Assembly: GCA_937891245.1 (NCBI GenBank) | Contig: CALAGB010000037.1 | Span: 1-11,139 of the forward strand | Direction of reading: 5' to 3' | Length of the DNA stretch: 11,139 bases | DNA from: an uncultured Thermomicrobiales bacterium | GTDB taxonomy: Bacteria > Chloroflexota > Chloroflexia > Thermomicrobiales > Thermomicrobiaceae | In this document: positions 1 to 6,970 of the stretch, in pieces | Numbering within the stretch: the first letter of the stretch is position 1 | Layout: each line of letters opens with the position of its first letter | Notes under the pieces: model-generated | Databases searched by the model: none | What the model saw: only the letters and a program-made list of their open reading frames with translations | What the model was told of the DNA's origin: nothing | Translations under genes and position numbers: made by a program

Positions 1-1
1 C

Positions 2-46
2 GAAGTGCTTGCTCCTCGCGCTGAAAACCCGCAGTACGACGTCTAG
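2..46 (+). CDS. C-terminal tail of an upstream CDS (partial)
   Basis: Frame 2 reads 14 codons ending in TAG at 44-46 (E V L A P R A E N P Q Y D V, stop). The codons look like ordinary coding sequence for this GC-rich genome, and no other gene claims the stretch. It is too short to assign a family. An AGGAGG string overlaps and follows the stop (46-51) but has no start codon at a useful distance, so I do not treat it as an active ribosome binding site. The evidence is only an open frame of this length at the window edge, so this is a weak call. Confidence 0.35.
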   Translation, partial: EVLAPRAENPQYDV

Positions 47-215
47 GAGGATACTACACCGCACAAGGTAGCCGGAATATCGATTCGGCTGCTGGACGGA
101 TGGCGGGACCAGGCGGCAGTTGGTTCGTCCTAATGGAGGGCCTCAGACGCCGCTCGTACGGACAGCGGCCATTGGTTCCATGGTGGAACGCTTAGGGGAA
201 GGTAAAACGTTTCTG

Positions 216-1499
216 ATGCGACGACTTTCGATGATGCTCGCCGCGATGCTCATGCTTGGCTTGTTGGCCGCCTGCGGTGGTGGCGGCAGCGACAAGACCG
301 CGACAACATCATCCGCTGCCAGCACCGCGACAACGAGCGAAGCGACCAGCGCCGCCAGCCCAACGACTCTCGCTTCACCGGCCGCGGAATCGACAACCAG
401 CACTGCGGAATCGACAACGACCGCCGCGACGCCGGAGCCCTCCGCATCACCGTCTGCTTCGAAGAGCAGCAACGAGCCATCCGGCGCGTTTGCCTATGGC
501 TTCAATGTCTACTCCCGGGGTGATGACCAGGGCGCCGAATTCAATACGAAAACGATTAATGCGGTCAAGGATGCCGGGTTCAACTGGGTGCGGGTGCAGA
601 TCCAGTGGAATCAGTACGAGCGGGCGAAGGGGGAGTGGGATCCGCTGCCGATCGACCGCATAGTCGAGCAGTTTCAAGGTGCCGACGTCCATATACTGGC
701 GTCTGTGGTCAAGCCGCCGGACTGGGCGCTCGATCCGAGCGGGAATCAGTTGCTGGCAAATTACTCCGATTTCCAAGACCTGATGCACTTTCTATCGGAC
801 CGCTACAAGGGGAAGATCGCCGCCTGGGAAATCTGGAACGAGGAGAATCTGGCGTCGGAAATGGGTGGCCAGGTTCGCGTAGAGGATTACGGTAATCTGC
901 TCGAAGCGGGCTACAAGGGCGTGAAACAGGGTGATTCGAACGCGCTGGTCGTCTTCGGTGGCCTGACGCCGACCGGTGTGAACGATCCGACGATTGCGAT
1001 CAACGATCTCGAATACCTCAAGCAGTTCTATCAACTGAAGGACGGCTACTATACCAAGTTCTTTGACTTGCTTGGGATGCACGTCAGCGCCACTAACAAT
1101 CCGCCCGACAAGATGTATCCGGACGACCCCGGCACCGGAGATTGGTCCAACGACCCGAGCTTCTATTTCCGTCGTGCCGAACAGCTGCATCAGGTGATGG
1201 CGGACAATCACGATAACCGGCGGGTCTGGATCACCGAATTCGGCTGGACCACCAAGAACGAGGCAAAGGGCTACGAATACGGCGCCGATAATTCACCCGA
1301 AGACCAGGCGGACTACCTGGTCGGGGCGTTCGATTATGCGGCGAAGAATTGGCCCTGGGCGAGCGGTATGTTCGTCTGGAATCTGAACTACTCAACCATC
1401 GTGCAGCCGGACGACGAGAAATTCCCGTGGTCGGTGCTCAACGCCGACTGGTCGCCGCGCCCGGCCTACACCGCGCTGCAGCAGATGCCGAAGCGTTGA
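216..1499 (+). CDS. Secreted lipoprotein with glycoside hydrolase-like (clan A) TIM-barrel domain
   Basis: The 427-residue product starts at ATG 216. An in-frame TTG at 120 and an ATG at 180 exist, but 216 puts a classical lipoprotein signal peptide at the N-terminus: M-R-R, a hydrophobic stretch, then lipobox L-L-A-A-C with the lipidated Cys at residue 20. A purine-rich AGGGGAAGG lies about 13 bases upstream. Residues ~25-85 are a Ser/Thr/Ala/Pro linker suited to tethering a domain outside the membrane. The rest resembles GH5/GH39-like cellulase folds. W-x-I-W-N-E-E (N208, E209) fits the beta-4 acid/base motif, and W-I-T-E-F-G-W (E341) fits the beta-7 nucleophile. I infer a surface-anchored glycosidase acting on a polysaccharide; substrate and exact GH family cannot be read from the sequence. 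It converges on the AIR-synthase gene with a 30-base gap. Confidence 0.85.
   Translation: MRRLSMMLAAMLMLGLLAACGGGGSDKTATTSSAASTATTSEATSAASPTTLASPAAESTTSTAESTTTAATPEPSASPSASKSSNEPSGAFAYGFNVYSRGDDQGAEFNTKTINAVKDAGFNWVRVQIQWNQYERAKGEWDPLPIDRIVEQFQGADVHILASVVKPPDWALDPSGNQLLANYSDFQDLMHFLSDRYKGKIAAWEIWNEENLASEMGGQVRVEDYGNLLEAGYKGVKQGDSNALVVFGGLTPTGVNDPTIAINDLEYLKQFYQLKDGYYTKFFDLLGMHVSATNNPPDKMYPDDPGTGDWSNDPSFYFRRAEQLHQVMADNHDNRRVWITEFGWTTKNEAKGYEYGADNSPEDQADYLVGAFDYAAKNWPWASGMFVWNLNYSTIVQPDDEKFPWSVLNADWSPRPAYTALQQMPKR
384..418 (+). repeat. Short direct repeat in the lipoprotein linker
   Basis: A 14-base unit (GCGGAATCGACAAC) occurs at 384-397 and again at 405-418, a 21-base period that encodes repeated A-E-S-T-T heptads in the low-complexity linker. 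This looks like slippage-type expansion of a spacer and is probably of no separate function. Confidence 0.7.
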
Positions 1500-1529
1500 T
1501 TGGCGCACCGCGTTCGTGACCAGCCGAGA

Positions 1530-2555
1530 TCATGTCCGCTCGGCGAACAGTCGCGCGATCTCGTCTACAGCGAATTCCGGAAGGTCGAGAAATCGACCTT
1601 CCGTTCGCATGATGACCTGCTGCGGATCGGTAAGCAGTGTGCCGATGCGGGCGGCCGGGATTCCGTTGTCGTTGAGCAGCTCGACCGCGCGCACAGCCAC
1701 GTCCGCCTGGACCGTCGCCAGGAGCGCGCCAGAGGCGATGAGACCAAGCGGGTCGAGTCCGAGCACCTTGCAGATCGCCGTCGTTTCGGGATAGACCGGG
1801 ATCTTGTCGCGCTCGACGAGGATGCCGGTTCCCGCGGCTGTCGCGATTTCGCGCAGTCCGGTCGCCAGACCGCCTTCGGTTGGGTCATGCATACCGTGCA
1901 GGTCACGTCCAAGTTCGCGGTGCAGCAAGCGTGCGGCCGGAACGACACTGATACCGGGATCATGGAGGAAGCGCCGGCTTCGTTCGATCAGGTCGCTGCC
2001 GAGATGCGGGGTCAGTTCATTCGCCAGCTCGCGCGAGATCAATGACGTTCCTTCGATGGCGATACCGCGCGCCAGAATGACGGCGTCGCCGGGAGCCGCG
2101 TTACGCGGATCGACAAGCTCCTCCTCACGAGCATCTCCAATCATCGTGCCAGCGATAATCGTACGTTCGAGCCCGGTTGTGATCTCGGTGTGACCGCCGA
2201 CAAGGAGCACCCCGAGTGTGGCGCATGCCGCGCGCAGCGAGGAGAAGATCCGTTCGACCAGTTCCGGCGTCGTACTGCCATCGGCAAGGAGCGCCGTCGC
2301 CAGCATCCAGCGCGGCGTGGCCCCCATGCAGGCGATGTCGTTGGCGTTCACGTTCGGTGCGTACCAGCCGATCTCGTCGGTAGCGAAGGTGATCGGGTCG
2401 GATTTCAGAACAAGCACGCGATCACCGTGACGAACGGCCGCGGCGTCGCGCCCGACTCCGGCGCCAATGACGATCGATGGGTCGTTGGGAATCGTCGCCA
2501 GTAGCTTCCCGAGTAATTCGGGCGGTAGCTTGCCCGCCGGCAACACGTCGCTCAT
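1530..2555 (-). CDS. AIR synthase-related (HypE/ThiL/PurM-fold) protein
   Basis: The 341-residue protein is of the AIR-synthase/HypE superfamily, which binds ATP at a dimer interface. N-terminal signatures are visible: G-A-G-V-G-R-D-A-A-A (about residues 31-40), K-S-D-P-I-T-F (51-57), and N-A-N-D-I-A-C-M-G-A (70-79). A G-G-H-T-E stretch and M-H-D-P-T-E-G-G-L follow, both typical of HypE-like members. It lacks the extreme C-terminal Cys motif that HypE uses to carry the carbamoyl/cyano group, ending instead in ...R-L-F-A-E-R-T, so it is unlikely to be the hydrogenase maturation enzyme. It also lacks the N-terminal Cys/Sec-Lys loop of SelD. Its start codon overlaps the pfk stop by four bases (ATGA), so the two are almost surely co-transcribed and translationally coupled. 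The substrate is unknown. Confidence 0.85.
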   Translation of the reverse strand: MSDVLPAGKLPPELLGKLLATIPNDPSIVIGAGVGRDAAAVRHGDRVLVLKSDPITFATDEIGWYAPNVNANDIACMGATPRWMLATALLADGSTTPELVERIFSSLRAACATLGVLLVGGHTEITTGLERTIIAGTMIGDAREEELVDPRNAAPGDAVILARGIAIEGTSLISRELANELTPHLGSDLIERSRRFLHDPGISVVPAARLLHRELGRDLHGMHDPTEGGLATGLREIATAAGTGILVERDKIPVYPETTAICKVLGLDPLGLIASGALLATVQADVAVRAVELLNDNGIPAARIGTLLTDPQQVIMRTEGRFLDLPEFAVDEIARLFAERT

Positions 2556-3685
2556 TGCTGCTCTGCTTTCGGTTCGCCGAGTGTGATCCCCAGATCCCGC
2601 GCCGCAATAACCGCCGCATGGTCGAGCGGCACGCGCCGCGGTCCACTGCCGGCGATGCTCAGCGGCACGGGTGCCAGTGTTGGGCTGCCGGGATTGCCGC
2701 GCTCCGAGACGAGCGCTACCATGTGGCCGGTCTGGCCATTAGCAACGAGATGCATCGCTCCCGAACCAAAAATTGTGCCGAGCAAACGATCGCGCCCGTT
2801 GGGTGCGCCGCCGCGCTGCAAGTGCCCGAGCACAACCAGGCGCACCTCCTGCTCCAGTCGTGACTGGAGCTGCTCGGCGACCCAGCTGCCCATGCCGCCG
2901 TAGCGCCGCTCGTAGGCGAGTGGGCCGATCGTCTCGTAGATCTCAGTGCCACCGATCGGCGCAGATCCCTCGGCCACCACGATCATGGTGAATGAGCGTT
3001 CCCCAGCAGCGCGGCGCTCAATCTTGCGTTGTACCGAATCGAGCGAGAACGGAATTTCCGGTATTAAGATGACGTCGGCGCCGCCCGCCAAACCGGCATA
3101 GAGCCCAATCCAACCGCCGTTGCGCCCCATGACTTCGACAATCATCACCCGGTGATGACTCTCGGCGGTCGTGTGGAGCTTGTCGATTGCGTCCATCACG
3201 GTCGTGACCGCTGTGTCGAATCCGAACGTGACATCGGTGCCCTGAATGTCGTTATCGATCGTTTTCGGCACGCCCACGATCGGGACGCCGAGTTGATGCA
3301 GTTCTTTGGCGACCGCCATGCTGCCATCGCCGCCAATGACGATCAACGCATCGATATCCAGTTCGCTCAGCCACTCTACGACATCGCCGCTATGATCGCG
3401 TGGCTCGGTTTCACCGGCCGCACGATGGGTGTACCAGAACGGGTTGCATCGATTGGATGCGCCGAGGATCGTGCCGCCGCGTGGCAGGATGCCGCGCACA
3501 TCATCGATCTTGAGTTCCCGAAACTGGCGCTTGATGCACCCCTCGTAGCCATCTTCGATGCCGAACACCGTACAGCCGTAGGCGTTAATCGCGGTTTTCG
3601 TTACCGCGCGAATCACCGCGTTCAGGCCGGGGGCATCACCCCCGCTCGTGAGCAGCGCTATTCGACGTTTGACAAGGTCAGGCAT
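2552..3685 (-). CDS. pfkA: 6-phosphofructokinase (group III / mixed-substrate type)
   Basis: This 377-residue enzyme phosphorylates fructose 6-phosphate to fructose 1,6-bisphosphate in glycolysis. Visible signatures are the N-terminal T-S-G-G-D-A-P-G-L-N (residues 13-22), G-G-D-G-S (118-122), P-K-T-I-D-N-D (140-146, with catalytic Asp144), and the M-G-R motif (186-188). G121 corresponds to Gly104 of the E. coli enzyme, the ATP-type residue, whereas K141 is at the Gly124 position and is the lysine seen in PPi-type enzymes. That combination is typical of group III PFKs of actinobacteria, which mostly use ATP, so ATP is the likelier donor, but this is not proven. A GAGAGGGA ribosome binding site precedes ATG 3685 by about six bases. 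The gene heads an operon with the AIR-synthase-related gene and diverges from proS. Confidence 0.93.
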   Translation of the reverse strand: MPDLVKRRIALLTSGGDAPGLNAVIRAVTKTAINAYGCTVFGIEDGYEGCIKRQFRELKIDDVRGILPRGGTILGASNRCNPFWYTHRAAGETEPRDHSGDVVEWLSELDIDALIVIGGDGSMAVAKELHQLGVPIVGVPKTIDNDIQGTDVTFGFDTAVTTVMDAIDKLHTTAESHHRVMIVEVMGRNGGWIGLYAGLAGGADVILIPEIPFSLDSVQRKIERRAAGERSFTMIVVAEGSAPIGGTEIYETIGPLAYERRYGGMGSWVAEQLQSRLEQEVRLVVLGHLQRGGAPNGRDRLLGTIFGSGAMHLVANGQTGHMVALVSERGNPGSPTLAPVPLSIAGSGPRRVPLDHAAVIAARDLGITLGEPKAEQQ

Positions 3686-3742
3686 CGGGTTCCCTCTCGT
3701 GGCATCCGAGTCGCGTGCGTATCCGGGGCGGCGAATCGTGGC

Positions 3743-3751
3743 TGTTATAAT
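3743..3751 (+). promoter_or_regulatory. Extended -10 promoter candidate for the proS leader
   Basis: TGT followed by TATAAT at 3746-3751 forms a perfect extended -10 (TGnTATAAT). The -35 region 17 bases upstream is GC-rich and unlike TTGACA, which an extended -10 can tolerate. It would start RNA near 3758 and give proS a leader of about 235 bases. The AT-rich word may also serve the divergent pfk promoter, because the reverse strand reads TATAAC there with a TTGACG at non-ideal spacing. Confidence 0.45.
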
Positions 3752-3854
3752 GCGGTTCCGGCGTCAATCATCGACGCGCGGCGCGTTTCTGCATTCTACA
3801 CGGCGCTCGCCAGCGAACGTGATTGACCAAAGCTGAACGTCAATGGGAGCAACG

Positions 3855-3968
3855 ATGGACGTCTGGTTCGACGGAAGCGGTCGTGGCGGATTACCCGCCC
3901 TCTGGGTCAGTGCCGGGGTCAGGCTGATGGAGCCGCCGGGCACTGACGCGTGCCTGTTGTGTCGTTGA
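3855..3968 (+). CDS. Possible 37-residue leader ORF upstream of proS
   Basis: ATG 3855 is preceded by GGGAG five bases upstream. The frame runs 37 codons to TGA 3966-3968, ending 24 bases before the proS start. The peptide has three prolines, P14 (CCC) and the pair P27-P28 (CCG CCG at 3933-3938), and ends with C-L-L-C-R. The Pro pair lies in the apical loop next to the 3' arm of a 9-bp hairpin (3906-3947). A ribosome slowed there by lack of Pro-tRNA would change that structure, which is attractive for a ProRS gene, but this is inference only. I recognise no homologue. Chance occurrence of a short ORF in GC-rich DNA is a serious alternative. Confidence 0.3.
   Translation: MDVWFDGSGRGGLPALWVSAGVRLMEPPGTDACLLCR
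3906..3947 (+). promoter_or_regulatory. Hairpin in the proS leader
   Basis: GTCAGTGCC (3906-3914) pairs with GGCACTGAC (3939-3947), a perfect 9-bp stem. The 24-base interior contains a smaller GGCT/AGCC stem. No U tract follows, so it is not an intrinsic terminator by itself. Smaller stems lie upstream: ATTGAC/GTCAAT at 3822-3844 and GGCGG/CCGCC at 3885-3899. Together they suggest a structured 5' leader. Confidence 0.45.
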
Positions 3969-3992
3969 TGCGATCAGGTTTTAGGAGGAACC

Positions 3993-5444
3993 GTGAACGG
4001 CGAACGAAGGTTTGTCGAAGAGCTCGATGATTTCGAGGACGATTTCGACCGCTGGTATGTCGAAGTCGTCCGCAAAGCCGAACTGGCCGACGAAGCGCCG
4101 GTTCGTGGTATGCGCGTCGTCATGCCGTACGGCTTCGCGCTCTGGGAAAACATGCAGGCGCAGCTCGACCGGCGCATCAAGGCAACCGGTGTACAGAACG
4201 CCTATTTCCCGTTGCTCATCCCGCGGTACATGCTGGAACGCGAAGCGGAGCATATCGAAGGGTTCGCGCCGGAAGTCGCCTGGGTGACGATGGGCGGCAG
4301 CAAAGAGCTCGAAGAGCCGCTGGCGATCCGGCCGACCTCCGAGGCGATCATCTGCCCGATGTACGCCCGCTGGGTGCAGTCGTACCGCGACTTGCCGATC
4401 CTGATCAACCAATGGTGTAGCGTGCTGCGCTGGGAAAATCGACCGCGAGCCTTCCTGCGCACATCGGAATTCCTCTGGCAGGAAGGGCACACCGCACACG
4501 CTTCGGCGGATGAAGCCGAAGAGCGCACCAAGCTGATGCTCGAGGTCTATCGCGATTTCGTCGAGACCGAGCTGGCGTTGCCGGTTATACCGGGGCAGAA
4601 GTCGGAGTCGGAGAAGTTCGCCGGGGCGCTGCGCACCTACACCATCGAGGCGATGATGGGTGGCAAGAAGTGGGCGCTGCAGTCCGGCACCTCGCACAAT
4701 CTCGGCGATCACTTCGGCAAGGTCTTCGGCATCGAATTTCTCAACGCCGCCGGCCAGCGTGAGTTTGCCTACAACACAAGTTGGGGGCTGAGCTTTCGCA
4801 CCATCGGCGCGATCATTATGGTGCATGGCGACGAGCGCGGGCTGAAACTCCCGCCGCGCGTGGCGCCGATCCAGGTCGTCATCGTGCCGATCTGGCGTAA
4901 AGACGCCGAGCGAGAGATCGTGGAGAGCGCCGTCGACGGTGTGCGTGAGTCGCTGCGCGATGTGGCTCGCGTTTTCGTCGATCGTCGTGACGACAAGACG
5001 CCGGGCTGGAAGTTCAACGAGTGGGAGATGAAGGGCGTGCCGCTCCGCCTGGAGATCGGCCCGCGCGATGTCGCCGGCAACCAGGCGATGGTTGTGCGTC
5101 GCGATACGCACGAGAAGCAGGCGATCCCGCTGGATGAACTGGCGACCCGCATCCCAGAGCTAATGGAAGAGATTCAGGACAATCTCTTCGCCTCGGCCAA
5201 GCAGATGCTCGATGAGAACACCGAGCGCGTCTCGACCTACGAGCGCCTGCAAGAGCGCGTCGCCGCCAACGCTGGCTTCTCCCGCGTCTGGTGGTGTGGC
5301 GATGAGGCGTGCGAAGAAAAGGTGAAAGTGGAGACGAAGGCGACGATCCGTTGCATCCCGTTCGACCAGCCGGGCGGCACCGGTCCGTGCATCGTCTGCG
5401 GCAGGCATTCGGAAACCGAAGTCATCATGGCCCGCGCCTACTGA
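3993..5444 (+). CDS. proS: Prolyl-tRNA synthetase, short type with C-terminal zinc module
   Basis: This 483-residue class II synthetase charges tRNA-Pro with proline. The GTG start has an AGGAGG site six bases upstream. Motif 2 is visible around R147-W-E-N-R and F159-x-W-Q-E-G-H-T-A-H, and motif 3 around G279-D-E-R-G-L-x-L-P-P-R. There is no large editing insertion between motifs 2 and 3, unlike the E. coli enzyme. The C-terminus carries zinc-ligand cysteines as C435-x4-C440 and C466-x2-C469 and ends in A-Y, as in the archaeal/eukaryotic-like ProRS found in Thermus and other bacteria. Length matches that class (about 480). It is followed directly by a strong terminator, so it is probably a single-gene unit. 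Leader features suggest post-initiation control. Confidence 0.96.
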   Translation: MNGERRFVEELDDFEDDFDRWYVEVVRKAELADEAPVRGMRVVMPYGFALWENMQAQLDRRIKATGVQNAYFPLLIPRYMLEREAEHIEGFAPEVAWVTMGGSKELEEPLAIRPTSEAIICPMYARWVQSYRDLPILINQWCSVLRWENRPRAFLRTSEFLWQEGHTAHASADEAEERTKLMLEVYRDFVETELALPVIPGQKSESEKFAGALRTYTIEAMMGGKKWALQSGTSHNLGDHFGKVFGIEFLNAAGQREFAYNTSWGLSFRTIGAIIMVHGDERGLKLPPRVAPIQVVIVPIWRKDAEREIVESAVDGVRESLRDVARVFVDRRDDKTPGWKFNEWEMKGVPLRLEIGPRDVAGNQAMVVRRDTHEKQAIPLDELATRIPELMEEIQDNLFASAKQMLDENTERVSTYERLQERVAANAGFSRVWWCGDEACEEKVKVETKATIRCIPFDQPGGTGPCIVCGRHSETEVIMARAY

Positions 5445-5467
5445 CACGTCATTCGGTTCGAAGCGGC

Positions 5468-5504
5468 GGGGAGCCTCGATCAACGAGGCTCCCCTTTCTG
5501 TTTT
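5468..5504 (+). terminator. Rho-independent terminator of proS
   Basis: A perfect 11-bp stem (5468-5478 with 5484-5494, GGGGAGCCTCG and its complement) encloses the five-base loop ATCAA. TTTCTGTTTT follows. It begins 23 bases after the proS stop. Confidence 0.93.
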
Positions 5505-5568
5505 GCCGTGCGACCTCGTCACGTGCTAGGTTACCGATCCACGTATTTTGACGACGTAGGATCGACTC

Positions 5569-6123
5569 ATGGAACATCGACGCCCTCAACGAATCCAGAT
5601 CCTCGGCAACTCGGGCGGCGGCAAATCGACCCTGGCCCGTCAGATCGGCAACGCGCTCGACCTGCCGGTTATCCATCTCGATCGCTATTTCTGGAATCCC
5701 GGCTGGGTCCCGACGCCGCTCCCGGAATTCGACGCCAGGGTGCTCGAACTCGCCAAAACGGACTGCTGGGTGATCGACGGTAACTATTCGCGCACGCTCC
5801 CTGCGCGCATCGAACGTGCCGACCTCATCATCTGGATCGACATCTCGCGACCACACGCGCTCTGGCGTGTCGCCCAACGCGCCATCGCGAACTACGGCCA
5901 GACGCGCCCCGACATGGGAGAAAATTGCCCCGAGCGAATCGACTTCGGCTTCTTCGCCTTCGTCTGGAACTACCCCAATCGCCGCGGCGCCGAACATCGC
6001 CAGATGATGCAAGACGCGAAAGCGGCCGGGAAATGGGTGGTCGAGCTGAATGCGGGGCGGGAAGTGCGAGCGTTTGTGCAACTCATGAGGACGTTTCTGG
6101 CCGCACCCGCTGAGGCGCTATGA
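5569..6123 (+). CDS. P-loop nucleotide kinase-like ATPase (adenylate kinase/topology-modulation FlaR-like)
   Basis: The 184-residue cytoplasmic protein has an early P-loop, G13-N-S-G-G-G-K-S-T21. L-P-V-I-H-L-D-R-Y-F-W-N-P-G-W follows (about residues 31-45), then W-V-I-D-G-N-Y-S. These are hallmarks of the small 'DNA topology modulation protein FlaR'/adenylate kinase-like family that is widespread in bacteria. The aspartate in H-L-D and the D-G-N-Y-S region usually contact the nucleotide or acceptor, but the true phosphoacceptor of the family is not established. ATG 5569 has AGGA eight bases upstream. The gene lies between the proS terminator and a membrane-protein gene 40 bases downstream, with which it may be transcribed. 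Confidence 0.82.
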   Translation: MEHRRPQRIQILGNSGGGKSTLARQIGNALDLPVIHLDRYFWNPGWVPTPLPEFDARVLELAKTDCWVIDGNYSRTLPARIERADLIIWIDISRPHALWRVAQRAIANYGQTRPDMGENCPERIDFGFFAFVWNYPNRRGAEHRQMMQDAKAAGKWVVELNAGREVRAFVQLMRTFLAAPAEAL

Positions 6124-6163
6124 TACGATGACCTCATCTCGTAATTCGTGAAAGAATCGCATC

Positions 6164-6874
6164 GTGTTGACGCCCAATTCCCGGCATCATGACAGTATCT
6201 CACGATTACGCATATTTTGGCGCGACCGTTCGATCGAATTTTCTGCATTCTTCTGGCTCGGCTGGGCCGCCGTTGCCGGAGCCATTCTCGCCGAAATCGC
6301 CTTGCTGTTCGAGTTGGCACTGCCCTCGACGGTGGGACCCGGATTCCTTCGCTTGCTCTTTCTCTGGCCGGTTTGGTTGGCAATCACGCTCAGCAACATC
6401 TTATTCGCGTCTGATTTGTTTCATGGGACCGGGCTGGAACTCGTTCCGATTGTCGGAATCGTCGGCGCGATCATTTTTGCTGGGACGGCTGCGGTCTCTG
6501 ATCTTGTGCGATCCGCACGTGATCGGCTCCGACTCACCATCGTTGCCGTCTGGGTTGCGGGTATGGTGTTTACCTCGACGAGTTGGAGCCTGGTGCGGAG
6601 CGCCGAGCCGTTGACGGCTGGTTCGGGTTCTGAAACCATGCTTCGATCGATGGATGACGACGATCCATCGGCCAGTTGGCACGACGCGATTCAGCGAGTT
6701 GCCGTGCATGATCACACGGTCGAGATTGAGACTCTTCTCCACCCCGGTGATTCAAGGGTGGCTCGGCCAATCTGCGTGGCTGCGGCCAACGCGAAATCGA
6801 GCGGCGGAGTACAGCTGGCGACGGCGTGGGTGCGAGCGATCGATGGAGAGATTCTTTGCGGCGGTGCGGCTTAG
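6164..6874 (+). CDS. Hypothetical membrane protein with four predicted helices
   Basis: The 236-residue protein starts at GTG 6164; no strong ribosome binding site is visible. Hydrophobic segments at about residues 28-52, 60-82, 91-113 and 123-144 look like four transmembrane helices. A polar tail of about 90 residues follows, containing an acidic run (D-D-D-D near 164-167) and several His residues. I recognise no family. It lies 40 bases after the P-loop kinase gene and converges on the GNAT gene. The polar tail could be an extracytoplasmic domain, but topology cannot be fixed by eye. The 96-base gap to the GNAT stop shows only a weak 5-bp hairpin (6893-6908) with no U tract. Confidence 0.7.
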   Translation: MLTPNSRHHDSISRLRIFWRDRSIEFSAFFWLGWAAVAGAILAEIALLFELALPSTVGPGFLRLLFLWPVWLAITLSNILFASDLFHGTGLELVPIVGIVGAIIFAGTAAVSDLVRSARDRLRLTIVAVWVAGMVFTSTSWSLVRSAEPLTAGSGSETMLRSMDDDDPSASWHDAIQRVAVHDHTVEIETLLHPGDSRVARPICVAAANAKSSGGVQLATAWVRAIDGEILCGGAA

Positions 6875-6970
6875 GCGTGTTCATGCTCCATGCCGGGTTG
6901 CTGCCCGGGCTCGAGAACGACGAATTTGCACATCATGCCACGGTTTGCATGGCGCCTGCGGATCAAACCA

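Noticed and set aside
1523..1544. 6-bp hairpin (GCCGAG/CTCGGC) in the convergent gap as a bidirectional terminator
   Set aside because: It is short, has a 10-base loop, no U tract on either side, and overlaps the AIR-synthase 3' codons.
1530..2555. Selenophosphate synthetase (selD), tempting given the selenoprotein nearby
   Set aside because: It has the AIR-synthase fold but not SelD's N-terminal Cys/Sec-containing glycine-rich loop with the catalytic Lys. The HypE-like signatures fit better.
3152..3826. Long plus-strand ORF across the pfk gene and gap
   Set aside because: It is antisense to the well-supported phosphofructokinase frame, with no recognisable domains.
3758..3992. T-box riboswitch upstream of proS
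   Set aside because: I could not find the conserved T-box sequence (GGGTGGNACCGCG-like) or a terminator/antiterminator pair.
3981..5111. 376-codon minus-strand ORF antisense to proS
   Set aside because: It mirrors GC-rich coding sequence; the composition is His/Arg/Asp-rich and unlike a real protein, while proS motifs are unambiguous.
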